Shown: one piece after another, positions 27,643 through 36,568 of the stretch
How the letters are laid out: each line of letters opens with the position of its first letter
Position numbering within the stretch: position 1 is the stretch's first letter
NCBI GenBank assembly: GCA_963664285.2
Contig: CAXXNX010000040.1
Coordinates: forward strand, 124,001-188,000
Reading direction: 5' to 3'
Origin: JAJCYL01 sp963664285
Lineage (GTDB): Bacteria; Bacteroidota; Bacteroidia; Cytophagales; Cyclobacteriaceae
DNA: 64,000 nucleotides
The notes under the pieces: generated by a model
Database searches by the model: none
Seen by the model: only the letters and a program-made list of their open reading frames with translations
What the model was told of the DNA's origin: nothing
Made by a program: the position numbers and the translations under genes

Positions 27643-28647
27643 TCAAGTAATAAGTGCAATTTTCCTTTGTAGCACTTGCTTTGCGTTTAGGTAATTAAAT
27701 TTTCTAACAGGGCGTTCATTGATTTTGTTTTCAACAACTTTGATTTGCTCCTCTGTAACAAATCTAATATCTGTTTTCTTAGGATAAAACCTTCTGATTA
27801 CCCCAATCCTATTTTCAACTGTCCCTTTATCCTGACTAGTATAGGGACGAGTGAAATAGGCATCCACATCAAGGGATTGAGCAATCAACTCATGTTTAGA
27901 AAATGCCATATCATTATCAAAAGTGAGTGTTTCCAGTTTGTGTTTATCCTGAGAGAGTTCCTCCACAATAGCTTCGGCCATTTGATCGGCATTTTTACTG
28001 TGCATCTTTCTGATTCTGGTAAAAAGACTTGCTCGGTCTGTCATCACCAACAAAGAGCCTTTGTGGTTTTTACCCATCATTAAATCGACTTCTATATCTC
28101 CCAATCGTTCCCTTTTGTTAATGATCTGGAGTCGCTGTTCAATTGATACCCTATTCGGGATAATACCTCTACGATCTTTTCTGTTTCCTCGTTTGCGCCT
28201 TCGTTTGCCATGTTTTAGATATGTGTATAGTTGTTTGTATTCTTGGTTCTCCTGGCGGTTGGTGTGCTTACATTCCCATATCCATTGGTAAATCCATTCA
28301 TGGCTAAGTGGACATTCTCTCGTTTTCTTTCCCTGATGGCTGATCAATTCAGGACTCCATCTATCTTCTTGGAGCCGGTTAACTATCCAGCCTTTCATGG
28401 GTTTGGTGAAAATCACTCTTTTTGGCTTTTCTTGATGACGAAGATTGGTCCTCCTTTGTGCATTTGCTGTTCGATAGACACCAGCTCCCCTACCTCTTGA
28501 ACCCACATTTCGCTTAAGCTCACGTGAGATCGTAGATGGGTGAAAATGAACGATACAGGCAATCTCCTTTTGAGTAGCTCCTGTTTTCAATAATGCTTCA
28601 ATTTGATACCTTTGATCAATACTGAGATGTGTGTAGTTTTTTGACAT
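27643..28647 (-). CDS. IS30-family transposase
   Basis: This DDE transposase has about 334 residues from the preferred Met (MSKNYTHL); an upstream Met at 28668 adds 7. The N-terminal helix-turn-helix (LKTGATQKEIACIVHFHPSTISRELKRN) is the IS30 signature. The rve domain carries Asp in GDIEVDLMMG, Asp in FDNDMAF and Glu in DKGTVENRIGVIRRFYPKK. The gene is intact. It ends inside the terminal inverted repeat. Confidence 0.93.
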   Translation of the reverse strand: MSKNYTHLSIDQRYQIEALLKTGATQKEIACIVHFHPSTISRELKRNVGSRGRGAGVYRTANAQRRTNLRHQEKPKRVIFTKPMKGWIVNRLQEDRWSPELISHQGKKTRECPLSHEWIYQWIWECKHTNRQENQEYKQLYTYLKHGKRRRKRGNRKDRRGIIPNRVSIEQRLQIINKRERLGDIEVDLMMGKNHKGSLLVMTDRASLFTRIRKMHSKNADQMAEAIVEELSQDKHKLETLTFDNDMAFSKHELIAQSLDVDAYFTRPYTSQDKGTVENRIGVIRRFYPKKTDIRFVTEEQIKVVENKINERPVRKFNYLNAKQVLQRKIALIT

Positions 28648-28680
28648 TTTGCAATCCAAAGATTGCACTGCTCAGGCTTT

Positions 28681-28720
28681 TGAAGGATGAAAAAGCCCTT
28701 AAAAGCTTTTTCATCCTTCA
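28681..28720 (-). promoter_or_regulatory. Perfect 16-bp hairpin upstream of the IS30 transposase start
   Basis: TGAAGGATGAAAAAGC (28681-28696) is repeated inverted at 28705-28720 with an 8-nt spacer. It sits 12 bp upstream of the first possible transposase ATG. It could stop incoming transcription or cover the ribosome-binding region. Confidence 0.7.
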
Positions 28721-28753
28721 ATTGCACTTATTAGTTGATCTCAGCCATTAACA

Positions 28754-29832
28754 ATGAAAAAACTTAATAACTATCTACTTAGATTCCTGGCAATAGCAGG
28801 CATCGTTTTCCTTTACAGTTGCGGCGATGATGATCCTGTAACAGTGGGGAACCCAACAATTTCGATTAGCTCAACTGATTTTGATGATACCACGCTAGAA
28901 GCCACAGGCCAGCCCGGTGATGTTGTTACAGCCACTATCACCATTTCTGCAGAAGGAGGTTTTAATACTTTGAGAATAAACAAAACCGGTGGAGAAGCTT
29001 TCACTGAAATTGTGGAAAGTAAAACTGTCGGTGAAGATGGACCAGCAACATTTACGTATAACTTCACCTATACACTAGTAGCAGAGGAAGTTGGCGTGAC
29101 TGTGACATTCAATATTGAAGCGGTGGATGATACTGCTGATGGCAATAGAACAACTGAAACACTTACTGTGATCACCACATCACCAGACGCACGGATTTAT
29201 ACGACAATACTTCTTGCACCTCCATTAGGTGACAAGTCAGCTGAGACATTCTTCTCAACCAATACGGGTTTAAAATATACACCTGCAGCAGTAGTTGCCT
29301 CATCCGATCCTCTTTCAGCTGATATCGACTTTGGTTATTATGAGGGCAGCGTATCGGGCGCTAACCTGGCGTCGCCACTGTCATTTGATACTAATAGTAA
29401 CGCAGGCATAAGTGCCCAAACAGACAGTTGGGGTACTCTCAATGATATCACTTTCAGAGAAACTACTTTGACGGATGCGGAGTTCCTCGAGTTAACGTCA
29501 TTTGCTGATATTGATGCAGAATATGACTTAGGCACTGCTCCAAGCGATCCAAGTATTGTAAGCGGTTTGGCTGTAGGCGATGTAATTGCCTTTTGACCAA
29601 AACAGGTGGTTCGAAGAAAGGCCGTCTCTAAGACCTTTTTTTATAAAATGAATTATTATGGATGAGAATTTTCTTTCTATGAGTTAATAGAGTATCAATG
29701 ATTAGAAAAAATTCGACCATAAGAATAATTTTTAATTTAAGGACACTAATTAGTGTTGTTAGCATTACAACTGGCACTGGAACCGGCGGATCAATTGAAT
29801 TAGAGATTATTGTTCAGGAAGACGCCATCTAA
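28754..29832 (+). pseudogene. Ig-like surface lipoprotein, C-terminus broken by frameshift and insertion
   Basis: The open part (28754-29596, 280 residues) begins with a signal peptide and lipobox (LYSCGDDD), then a beta-sandwich-like repeat region. It stops at GDVIAF. Related lipoproteins, from general knowledge, continue with K-T-x-GGKxGLIKVxSI. That tail is found here: TKTGGSKKGRL lies in the +1 frame at 29594-29630, and ISVVSITTGTGTGGSIELE to a stop is at 29749-29832. Between them lies a 118-bp foreign segment. A terminator follows. The product would lose its last 30-40 residues, so I call it a decayed gene, though the short form may be expressed. Confidence 0.65.
29628..29749. repeat. 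Short insertion (about 118 bp) splitting the lipoprotein 3' end
   Basis: The lipoprotein frame is continuous if the segment between two CTAA copies (29628-29631 and 29746-29749) is removed. Inner ends AGACCTTTT and AAGGACAC are weakly inverted (GACCTT/AAGGAC). The right junction forms the palindrome ACACTAATTAGTGT (29743-29756), resembling the ISNCY-type terminus. It may be a MITE-like element or a scar of that IS. Confidence 0.5.
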
Positions 29833-29856
29833 AATCATAAAATCCCTTATTTAAAA

Positions 29857-29879
29857 AAGCACTGCCGGAAGCGGTGCTT
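29857..29879 (+). terminator. Rho-independent terminator of the lipoprotein gene
   Basis: AAGCACTGC pairs with GCGGTGCTT (one G-T) around the 5-nt loop CGGAA, followed by TTTTTATT. It lies 25 bp after the reconstructed lipoprotein stop at 29832, supporting 29749-29832 as its true tail. Confidence 0.85.
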
Positions 29880-29945
29880 TTTTATTATTTAATTTTCATC
29901 ACTCCATCTTTTATCATTCATTTGAAGCTATTAAATTGGACTATT

Positions 29946-30095
29946 ATGAAGAAAATTGTAGCCGTATTGCTCGTTATCATTGCTTTAGCAATGTTTTATC
30001 TTTCTTACCAGATAGGTGTCTTACCCCCGGGACTAACAGGTGTTGGTTTTATTTTGATCGCAATAATCTTTCTCAAGGATAAAAGTTCAGATTGA
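29946..30095 (+). CDS. Small two-helix membrane protein
   Basis: This 49-residue product (MKKIVAVLLVIIALAMFYLSY, IGVLPPGLTGVGFILIAIIF) has two hydrophobic segments joined by a short PPGLTG turn and a charged KDKSSD tail. Similar short membrane proteins are widespread in Bacteroidota. The start at 29946 is chosen over 29874 because the upstream residues overlap the terminator. Function is unknown. Confidence 0.65.
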   Translation: MKKIVAVLLVIIALAMFYLSYQIGVLPPGLTGVGFILIAIIFLKDKSSD

Positions 30096-30904
30096 TGCAG
30101 AGCAGGTCTTGATAGTCCCTCTGAATGTCTTCTATTTTGCGGTAAACCTCCTCAATAAACCAGAAGTTGAGTAGTGATCAATTATTGAAGAGTTGACGAA
30201 CTCTACATCATGGGACGTTACTTTTTTAAATTCATATACCAACAGAGTTGTGTTATGGTCCTTATATGATATATCCCGAACGGAATCGGATAATTTATAC
30301 GAACCTGCTTCCAATAGATTCAATCTAGGATCATGTCGTAATTCTGAATTGGGATCGTTTACTACCGCCTCCCCTTTGGTCACAAGAATGGCGATTACCC
30401 TGTAGGAACCAGTGTGACCAGCAATCAAAGACTCCATATAATTGCGGATAAAATCAGATTGATTAGAAACGTATTTGTGTTTAATCTCTGGCTCCCATCT
30501 GTTTGGAGGAAACTGTGAATAACCCGCTGCATCAATTTGTTCAAGTCTTGCTAAAGTCACAAAACCGCCAATTGAATCCGGCAGTTCGAAAAAGGTCAAA
30601 TCCCCATTATTGGTCCATTCCAGATCAATCAAGGCATCTGTAAGGAAGTCCTGAACTTGACCATAGTTCTGAAATGAATTGAACTTATCATTGTTAATTT
30701 CTATTTTGAAGGAGGGTTTTGGAACTGGATATGAGAATACGGGAAGCTGATAAGTATTTAATTTCTTGAAACTGCGAACAGGTGTCTTGAGGCTGTCGGG
30801 GTATCGGGGAAATAGTATCTTGTTAATATTCTCGAATTCATAATCCTTGTGAAAATAATCGTTGTACCGGGGATTGATCCGAAAAACAGCCGACAAATAC
30901 TTAA

Positions 30905-32525
30905 CCCGAAAAATTCATAGTAGACAATAAAAAACAGGCATAAATTGCTTATATTGAAATAGTTAGACAACAAAATAAGCAATTAATTTATGCCTGAATA
31001 TAAGGAAAAAGATACCGTATTTTATCGAGGAAAACAAGCTTTTAAATTTGATTTTTCAGCATCAGCGATTAGCTCAGACGGAGCGATATTGTTAAGTGAA
31101 AAAGTAGAGAGAAAGACTGGTCTATTAAAAAGCTTCGCCGCACTGATTCCTGACTATCGAAACCCCTTTTTTATCGAATACACTTATGAAGAAATGCTTC
31201 GCCAACGGGTGTTTTTAATGATGCAGGGCTATCAGGATTGCAATGACGAACAAAAACTCCGAGAGGATCCGGTGATCCGTAAAGTACTAGATAGCGGATT
31301 ATGTTCCCAGCCTACTTTAAGTCGATTTGAAAACAAGGCCGATCGGAGTCTGATCTACCAGATGAGTCAATGGTTTGTAGACCGTTATGTAGAGGAGTTG
31401 AAAGAGAAGACTGGTCAAATCATCATTGATGTAGATGGTACCGATGACCCTACTCATGGATCCCAACAACTCAGTTTGTATAATGGCTATTATGGACAGA
31501 CTATGTACCATGAGTTGTTCTTTAAGGACGGGAACACCGGTCAGGTCATTTTACCAGTACTACGTCCGGGCAATTGTCACTCCAACAAATGGTTTGTGGC
31601 CTTATTGAAAAGGATTGTCATTAAAATCAGAAAAAAACTGCCCTCAGTAAAGATCCTTATTCGAGCGGATAGTGGCTTTTCAGGAGCATCTTTTTATCGG
31701 ATAGCTAAGCAGTTTGACCTTCAATTTTGTTTAGGTATTAGTAGTAATGAAGTTTTAAAGACTTTTACCAAACAGACTATCATTGAAGTAAAAAAGGAAT
31801 ATGCTTCAAAAATCATCAAACATCAAGAGTTTGTTGGCCCATTTACTTACCAGGCCAAAAGCTGGGATCGTTCTGAAAAGCTGTACGCCAAAGTGGAGTC
31901 TACCGGAAAAGGAATGAATGTCCGTTACTTTGTGAGCAACTTTGAAGCGATGACCGCTCAACAGATTTACTTTGATTTTTATGTCAAGCGAGGTGATGCC
32001 AGTGAAAATCGAATAAAGGAACTCAAAAACATGACTTATTCCGACCGGCTTTCCTGTCATCGCTACTGGGCCAATTTCATGCGTTTAATCATCGCTACCC
32101 TCTGTTATGAAATGTTCCGGCAGATTAAATTATTAATTGCCAAAACAAAACACCACTTTGCTAAACGATGGCAAGTGGACAATATCCGGCTTTACCTGAT
32201 GAAGGTTGGGGCGTGCCTGAAAGAAAGGAAAAGATCATTGACAATACAATTCTCAAGAGCCTTTAGATATCAATACCTGCTGGGCGATTTGCTTACGGTG
32301 AACTGACCGATCAGTTAAACAGTTTAGTTTAATCAAAAAAATGTTCTTCCATAAGAACACAATAGAGCTTTGACTGAAAATTGAAAAATTCTAACAAAAA
32401 AACGCTCTAATGTCCTTTGAAATCCAGAAACCTGGTTGATCTTCAAATTAATACATACACTCCAATCAAAAATAGTTAGCAACCCATTATTAATCCCAAA
32501 ATTGGTGGCCTATGAATAATGCGGG
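30905..32525 (+). mobile_element. IS1380-family insertion sequence, copy 2
   Basis: This 1621-bp copy is flanked by TTAA at 30901-30904 and 32526-32529. It is inserted in opposite orientation to the lipoprotein gene it splits. It differs from the other copies by a synonymous change in the transposase (CCA for CCG in GPFTY) and one base in the loop of the 5' hairpin (GAAAT for GAGAT). Confidence 0.96.
30990..32306 (+). CDS. IS1380-family transposase (copy 2)
   Basis: The 438-residue protein is identical to the other three copies, with the acidic residues Asp147/149, Asp227 and Glu339. The ATG (30990-30992) lies in a stem: 30935-30952 pairs with 30975-30996, ten outer and eight inner base pairs. 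The gene is intact and probably functional. Confidence 0.95.
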   Translation: MPEYKEKDTVFYRGKQAFKFDFSASAISSDGAILLSEKVERKTGLLKSFAALIPDYRNPFFIEYTYEEMLRQRVFLMMQGYQDCNDEQKLREDPVIRKVLDSGLCSQPTLSRFENKADRSLIYQMSQWFVDRYVEELKEKTGQIIIDVDGTDDPTHGSQQLSLYNGYYGQTMYHELFFKDGNTGQVILPVLRPGNCHSNKWFVALLKRIVIKIRKKLPSVKILIRADSGFSGASFYRIAKQFDLQFCLGISSNEVLKTFTKQTIIEVKKEYASKIIKHQEFVGPFTYQAKSWDRSEKLYAKVESTGKGMNVRYFVSNFEAMTAQQIYFDFYVKRGDASENRIKELKNMTYSDRLSCHRYWANFMRLIIATLCYEMFRQIKLLIAKTKHHFAKRWQVDNIRLYLMKVGACLKERKRSLTIQFSRAFRYQYLLGDLLTVN

Positions 32526-34102
32526 TTAACAGTCAGGTTACGGTTACCTGATCTATTGGCTGCTATGGCCTGGGTATAGAGCGTCCTGGAAGAGTCGGCA
32601 CCTCTATCCATCGCTGTATTAAAAAATTCTAGCGCCGAATTATACTTACCCGCCAATAAATTCGCCAATCCAAGATTATAGGCTAAAACCCTCTTGTCTC
32701 CTGTCGATTGATTAAATGAACTGATGGCTCCTTCATAATTTCCAGATTTAACCTCTGCAACTGCTCTCGATTGATGATAAGCGTTATTGATACTGGAATT
32801 GGAACTATTTGATATTGAATTCGCTCTTTCAAAGTAAGCCAGTGCCAAATCAAATCTACCTGCAATTGAATTCGCAATACCTAAATTGATGTTTGCTTCC
32901 CTTGACCGCTTAATCTTAATTGATCGTTTCAATAGATCATAAACATTAGCTAAGTGTCTCTTCCCCCTGGTTTGATTCCATTGATTATAGGAGTCTAAAT
33001 ATGTAGCAGCCCAATCATTATACAATTCCCACGACGTTCCCCGCCCCGTTGCTGATTCATAAAGTTGAATGCGTCTTCTGGCATTGGACTCTTGTTGAGT
33101 GATTGCCAGAATATCCCTAAATGAAATGGACTCTTCAGCCTGATTATTAAGTATCTCATCGACAATTTCTGAGAATTTTTGAGGATCTTTAATGGTTCTT
33201 CCATAGGCTATTTCAAGTCGGGACATTTGAAGTTTTGGAAAAACCTCCCTTGATATCTCAGCAATATCTGACAGCTTTAGAAGTTGTGATTTTACCGTTT
33301 CGTAATCAGAGGAATCTGTAATGATTTCTGAAATAATATCTTTATCCCTCTCCCAGAGGGCTGTAGCTTGAAATTTCTCAATGAAAATTGCCCATGAATT
33401 AAATTCCACTTCCAGTTCAAGCCCAAGCCTATCCAGCTCAGTCGAAGGATGATTAGCGATCTTATCGTCGAAAATTTTCTTAACCTCCAAAGCCCGTTTC
33501 TCTGACAAAACTCTATTGACAGCGTCTGACCCGACAGGTGAATGCGTTCCAATTACTCTACTTCCCAATATGATTTTATCCGATAAAACCAAGGAGTCTA
33601 ACTTTCCATTAAGCTGATTATTTACCTGATTTTGAAGTAATTCGTAACCACCAAGAGCGAATTCGTAATCCAATCGAAGGGTATCTCTTTCGAAATAGTA
33701 GGGTTCCAATTGAGAATAGGCAGGTACATAATCCTCCTCCAGGAGCCGGGAGGTTGTGATGACCCCTTTAGTTGATGACAAGGGTAGCCTGTAAGATGCT
33801 TTCTCCCCGGATTTAGTATCGGTGAAATTCCCCACTATCTCTAACTTCCCATCTTCCATACCTGGTAAATATTCAAGGGAATAGCTTTTAGCAATATTTT
33901 GAAGATGCCTGGAACCGTTGAATTCCATAGGAACCAAAACGATCTCAGTGTTCTCATAGGTGAATCGGGGTGCCAGTCTGTAAACTGCTCCGGGAGATAA
34001 GGTTCCGGCTGGCACAGTAGCGCTAGCATTAAAGTTGATCTTATCTCCATGAACTTCCAATCGTGTAGGTGAAATTACCGGCCTTTTAGGATTACTTATT
34101 CC

Positions 34103-35177
34103 AGCTAAGTTCTAATTATAACAGCATTTTGTTTAAATAGCTCATACAGATGATAGGCTTGATCCGTTAATAGCATAGTCAGAAACCATTGTTTCAAAGT
34201 TGTTTTACTCTCTCTTATTCGGTCAGCATAAGCATACCAATTCAGGTAGTTTTGCAAATATTTGGAACTGACACCATTGAATGGGCGTAAGAATGTCCTA
34301 AGTTGAGTGTGAACATTGTTTACTTTTTGCAGATGGATTGTTTTATCATCTCTATCCACATGATCTTTGGCCAATAGCGCTTTGTGCTTTATGGAGGGGT
34401 TGTCTTTGGCAAAAGCCTTATAAGAAGGGTGCTTATCTGTAATCAAGGTTGCACCGTAGGCCAACTTCCCATCCAATGCCTTTGAAATTTCTTCTTTGCT
34501 CAGCCGTTTTGATGCAACAGCTTTAAGGTACTTCTCCCCCTTGCGTTCAACCGCTGTTACTACCTGGACAACTGTGACCTCTTCCTTTCCCATATTCCGT
34601 ATGAAATCGTTTCCCCTCTTTCTTGCTGCCCTATCTAAATTTCGACTGCCCTTGTTGTTAAGTGCCAGTTCCAATTCATCACATTCTACTTCCGAGGATA
34701 ACTGTTCGGGAACAAACTCATTTAGTGAACTCAATATCTTATGCCGCCAGTCGAAGCTTGTCTGGATGCTTATTCCGATTTGTTTTGCTATCTTTTTTAT
34801 CGGCATGCCCTGCTCCATGCAGCGCAGATAAGATTGCCATTTTGATTTAAGCTTGATGTCATACAAAGGTGTCCCTGTTGTTTCACTGTACCATCTTTTA
34901 CATTCATTGCACTGATACATCTGCACACCTTTTTGTCTGCCCCTCTTATATGCCTTCTCGCTTGTGCAATTTGGACAGGGTTTCTTCTTTCTTTTCTCTG
35001 CTATTTGTTGTTGAGCGGCAATCAATACTTTGCTTTGTAATTCCTGCTCCTGGAGCAACTCATCCAACAATTCGGTTTGGGAACTTATCGGCAATTGTGC
35101 AAATAAATTTTTGATCTCTTGACTTGATATCATATAGCGAAGATAATAATAATTGCTGTGTTATTTAGAACTTAGCC
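34103..35177 (-). mobile_element. IS1595-family insertion sequence, copy 1 (intact)
   Basis: This 1075-bp element has ends GGCTAAGTTCTAA and AGCTAAGTTCTAA. Copies 2 and 3 show perfect 8-bp target duplications; here the flanks are CTTATTCC (34095-34102) and CTTATCAT (35178-35185), matching only in the first five bases. It interrupts the lipoprotein gene after about codon 22. Confidence 0.93.
34105..35133 (-). CDS. IS1595-family (ISXO2-like) transposase, intact
   Basis: The 342-residue transposase has an N-terminal zinc ribbon (CPNCTSEK, MYQCNECKRWY), a helix-turn-helix (GMPIKKIAKQIGISIQTSFDWRHKI) and the ISXO2-type catalytic domain starting at VECDELEL with TLITDKHPSYKA. Of the three copies this is the only one whose reading frame is unbroken, so it could mobilise the others in trans. 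Its stop codon lies in the terminal repeat. Confidence 0.93.
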   Translation of the reverse strand: MISSQEIKNLFAQLPISSQTELLDELLQEQELQSKVLIAAQQQIAEKRKKKPCPNCTSEKAYKRGRQKGVQMYQCNECKRWYSETTGTPLYDIKLKSKWQSYLRCMEQGMPIKKIAKQIGISIQTSFDWRHKILSSLNEFVPEQLSSEVECDELELALNNKGSRNLDRAARKRGNDFIRNMGKEEVTVVQVVTAVERKGEKYLKAVASKRLSKEEISKALDGKLAYGATLITDKHPSYKAFAKDNPSIKHKALLAKDHVDRDDKTIHLQKVNNVHTQLRTFLRPFNGVSSKYLQNYLNWYAYADRIRESKTTLKQWFLTMLLTDQAYHLYELFKQNAVIIRT

Positions 35178-35251
35178 CTTATCATCAACTCTCTCGAGCA
35201 GCCCAGGCTAAGCAAAGAAATAGATAGGATGATCCTCAGATAAAACCGCAT

Positions 35252-35691
35252 TTCATAAGTATTAAATTGATTTTAAAAGGTCACATGCCCGCTTAAAGGG
35301 CAAGGCAGGCATTTCGATGACAAATCGACGCACATTGTCATTTTCAGTGCATCTCGATTTCATATTAGAGCATTTGGAGAAAGATAAGCAATTTATAACA
35401 ATAGCAGTGGTTGGGCAGAATCAGGGATAACCTCCAGATTCAACCGGGATACTCAGCCTAAAACGGTTGATTTTCTATACTAAAATTCAAGGTAATACTG
35501 ATCAAGAAAAGAATTGATCAAGAGCCCGCTGTCCTAATTACGAAATTGATCTGTAATGTCCAGTGGATGAAGTGATAAGAGTTGGTGAAATAAAAGTAGA
35601 AATCTGAATTAAGAACTGGTCTCTTTGTGGTTCTGAGAAATTATTAGGCCACCGTAATTGGTGATTCAAGAGAGAATTAATCTAGTCATCC
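35252..35691. other. Non-coding region upstream of the split lipoprotein gene
   Basis: No gene is supported in 440 bp. It should hold the lipoprotein promoter, but no clear -7 box was identified. A GCCCGCTT/AAAGGGC pair around 35288-35304 could form a small hairpin. Confidence 0.45.
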
Positions 35692-35972
35692 GGTGAAACT
35701 AAATATAGCTTATTAATTGTAAAATAAAATGTACATCCGGATCCCAATTTAGGTTCAACCCAGATTTCGCCACCATGAGGAAAGACAACAGCACCCAGAG
35801 TATTCTAGATACTGACTCTGGTAATACTTTTATCACTTTCAAGGGTAACATTCTCGCTGACGGGATTGGGTAACATATTAATCCCTATTTTACTTATCTC
35901 CAACTTTTTAAGTCGACGATGTAAACGATTGTATTTGTCATATTTTGATTTGGCAGCCCTGATTATTCGGTG
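35692..35972 (-). pseudogene. Relic joining a T9SS sorting-domain fragment to a histidine-kinase tail
   Basis: One minus-strand frame reads MLPNPVSENVTLESDKSIT then RVSI, TAG, NTLGAVV, which is the pattern of a type A T9SS C-terminal sorting domain with Tyr mutated to a stop. In the same frame it runs directly into FPHGGEIWVEPKLGSG and CTFYFTINK, the G2-box end of a histidine kinase. The two do not normally belong together, so this is a chimeric remnant of two decayed genes fused by deletion. It has no start region. Confidence 0.6.
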
Positions 35973-36009
35973 AAAGCCAGGATCATTACGGTGAAAGCCA
36001 GGATCATTA
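35968..36009. repeat. Tandem duplication of 21 bp
   Basis: CGGTGAAAGCCAGGATCATTA occurs twice head to tail with no mismatch, at the 5' edge of the T9SS/kinase relic. Confidence 0.9.
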
Positions 36010-36080
36010 CGAGCAACCTTGAAAAGACAACAAGAAAATATCTAATAGACAAGAATTAATAACAATCAAAATAGACAAAT

Positions 36081-36368
36081 ATGACAATCATTGACTTCTT
36101 AATCGGACTGACATTAATGAACGCTATGCCCCACTTTATACTTGGGACTTGGAAAGGAAGAATATTGAGTGCATTCGGTTTTGGCGACAAACAAAACATT
36201 GCTTACGGACTTTTGAATTTCGCCATTTCAGTTGGACTTTTCATTTACAAATATGGAGCAACCAAAATTCTTGATAACGGAATTTATGTTGGTGCATTGA
36301 CTGTACTCATTATCTATTTCCTTACCGGGCAATTTTTGCGTAACCTCTTCGATAAAAAAACATTTTAA
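36081..36368 (+). CDS. Small conserved membrane protein
   Basis: This 95-residue protein has three hydrophobic segments (IIDFLIGLTLMNAMPHFILG, IAYGLLNFAISVGLFIYKY and IYVGALTVLIIYFLTG). The start MTIIDFLIGLTLMNAMPHFI and the GxGDxxNIAYGLLNF segment are familiar from uncharacterised proteins of Bacteroidota. It is intact in a region otherwise full of broken genes. Function is unknown. Confidence 0.7.
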   Translation: MTIIDFLIGLTLMNAMPHFILGTWKGRILSAFGFGDKQNIAYGLLNFAISVGLFIYKYGATKILDNGIYVGALTVLIIYFLTGQFLRNLFDKKTF

Positions 36369-36568
36369 CAAAAAATACCACGGCATGAATGTTCCTGGTA
36401 GACTGGATAGACTCTCAAAGGCTTCAGGGTAACCACTTAGTTAAAGAAATGACGGTGTGATACCCTAATAGAATTTTGTTCGACACCCTAATCGCTTTTT
36501 GGTGCTCATAGAGGAATTAAGTAAAGTTGTCTGGAGGGGGGGATGAGGGGAAATTTGGCAAGGGGCTA

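Larger units (their letters stand above)
27643..28738 (-). mobile_element. IS30-family insertion sequence
   Basis: The element is 1096 bp with 19-bp ends starting TCAAGTAATAAG on one side and TCAACTAATAAG on the other (one mismatch). The terminal repeat includes the transposase stop codon (TGA). A perfect 16-bp inverted repeat lies between the transposase start and the right end (28681-28720). No target duplication longer than 1-2 bp is evident, as is usual for IS30. Confidence 0.9.
30132..35251 (-). pseudogene. OmpA-like/TPR lipoprotein gene split by two insertion sequences
   Basis: Three pieces rebuild one gene: 35251-35178 (MRFYLRIILSISLLSLGC, a signal peptide with lipobox), 34094-32526 and 30900-30132. 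Removing IS1595 with one 8-bp target copy and IS1380 with one TTAA gives 2412 nt, 804 codons, in frame throughout. The middle piece has an OmpA-C-like segment (GSRVIGTHSPVG, then SEKRALEVKKIF) and TPR units (LANLLAGKYNSALEFFNTAMD). The last piece is a domain of about 250 residues of unknown kind. Intact homologues probably act in the envelope, as in type IX secretion-associated lipoproteins; that role is only a guess. The gene cannot give a full protein now. Confidence 0.88.

Noticed and set aside
27643..27648. IS30 transposase stop codon seemed to lie outside the element.
   Set aside because: Aligning both ends shows that the terminal repeat begins TCAA, so the stop codon is inside the element.
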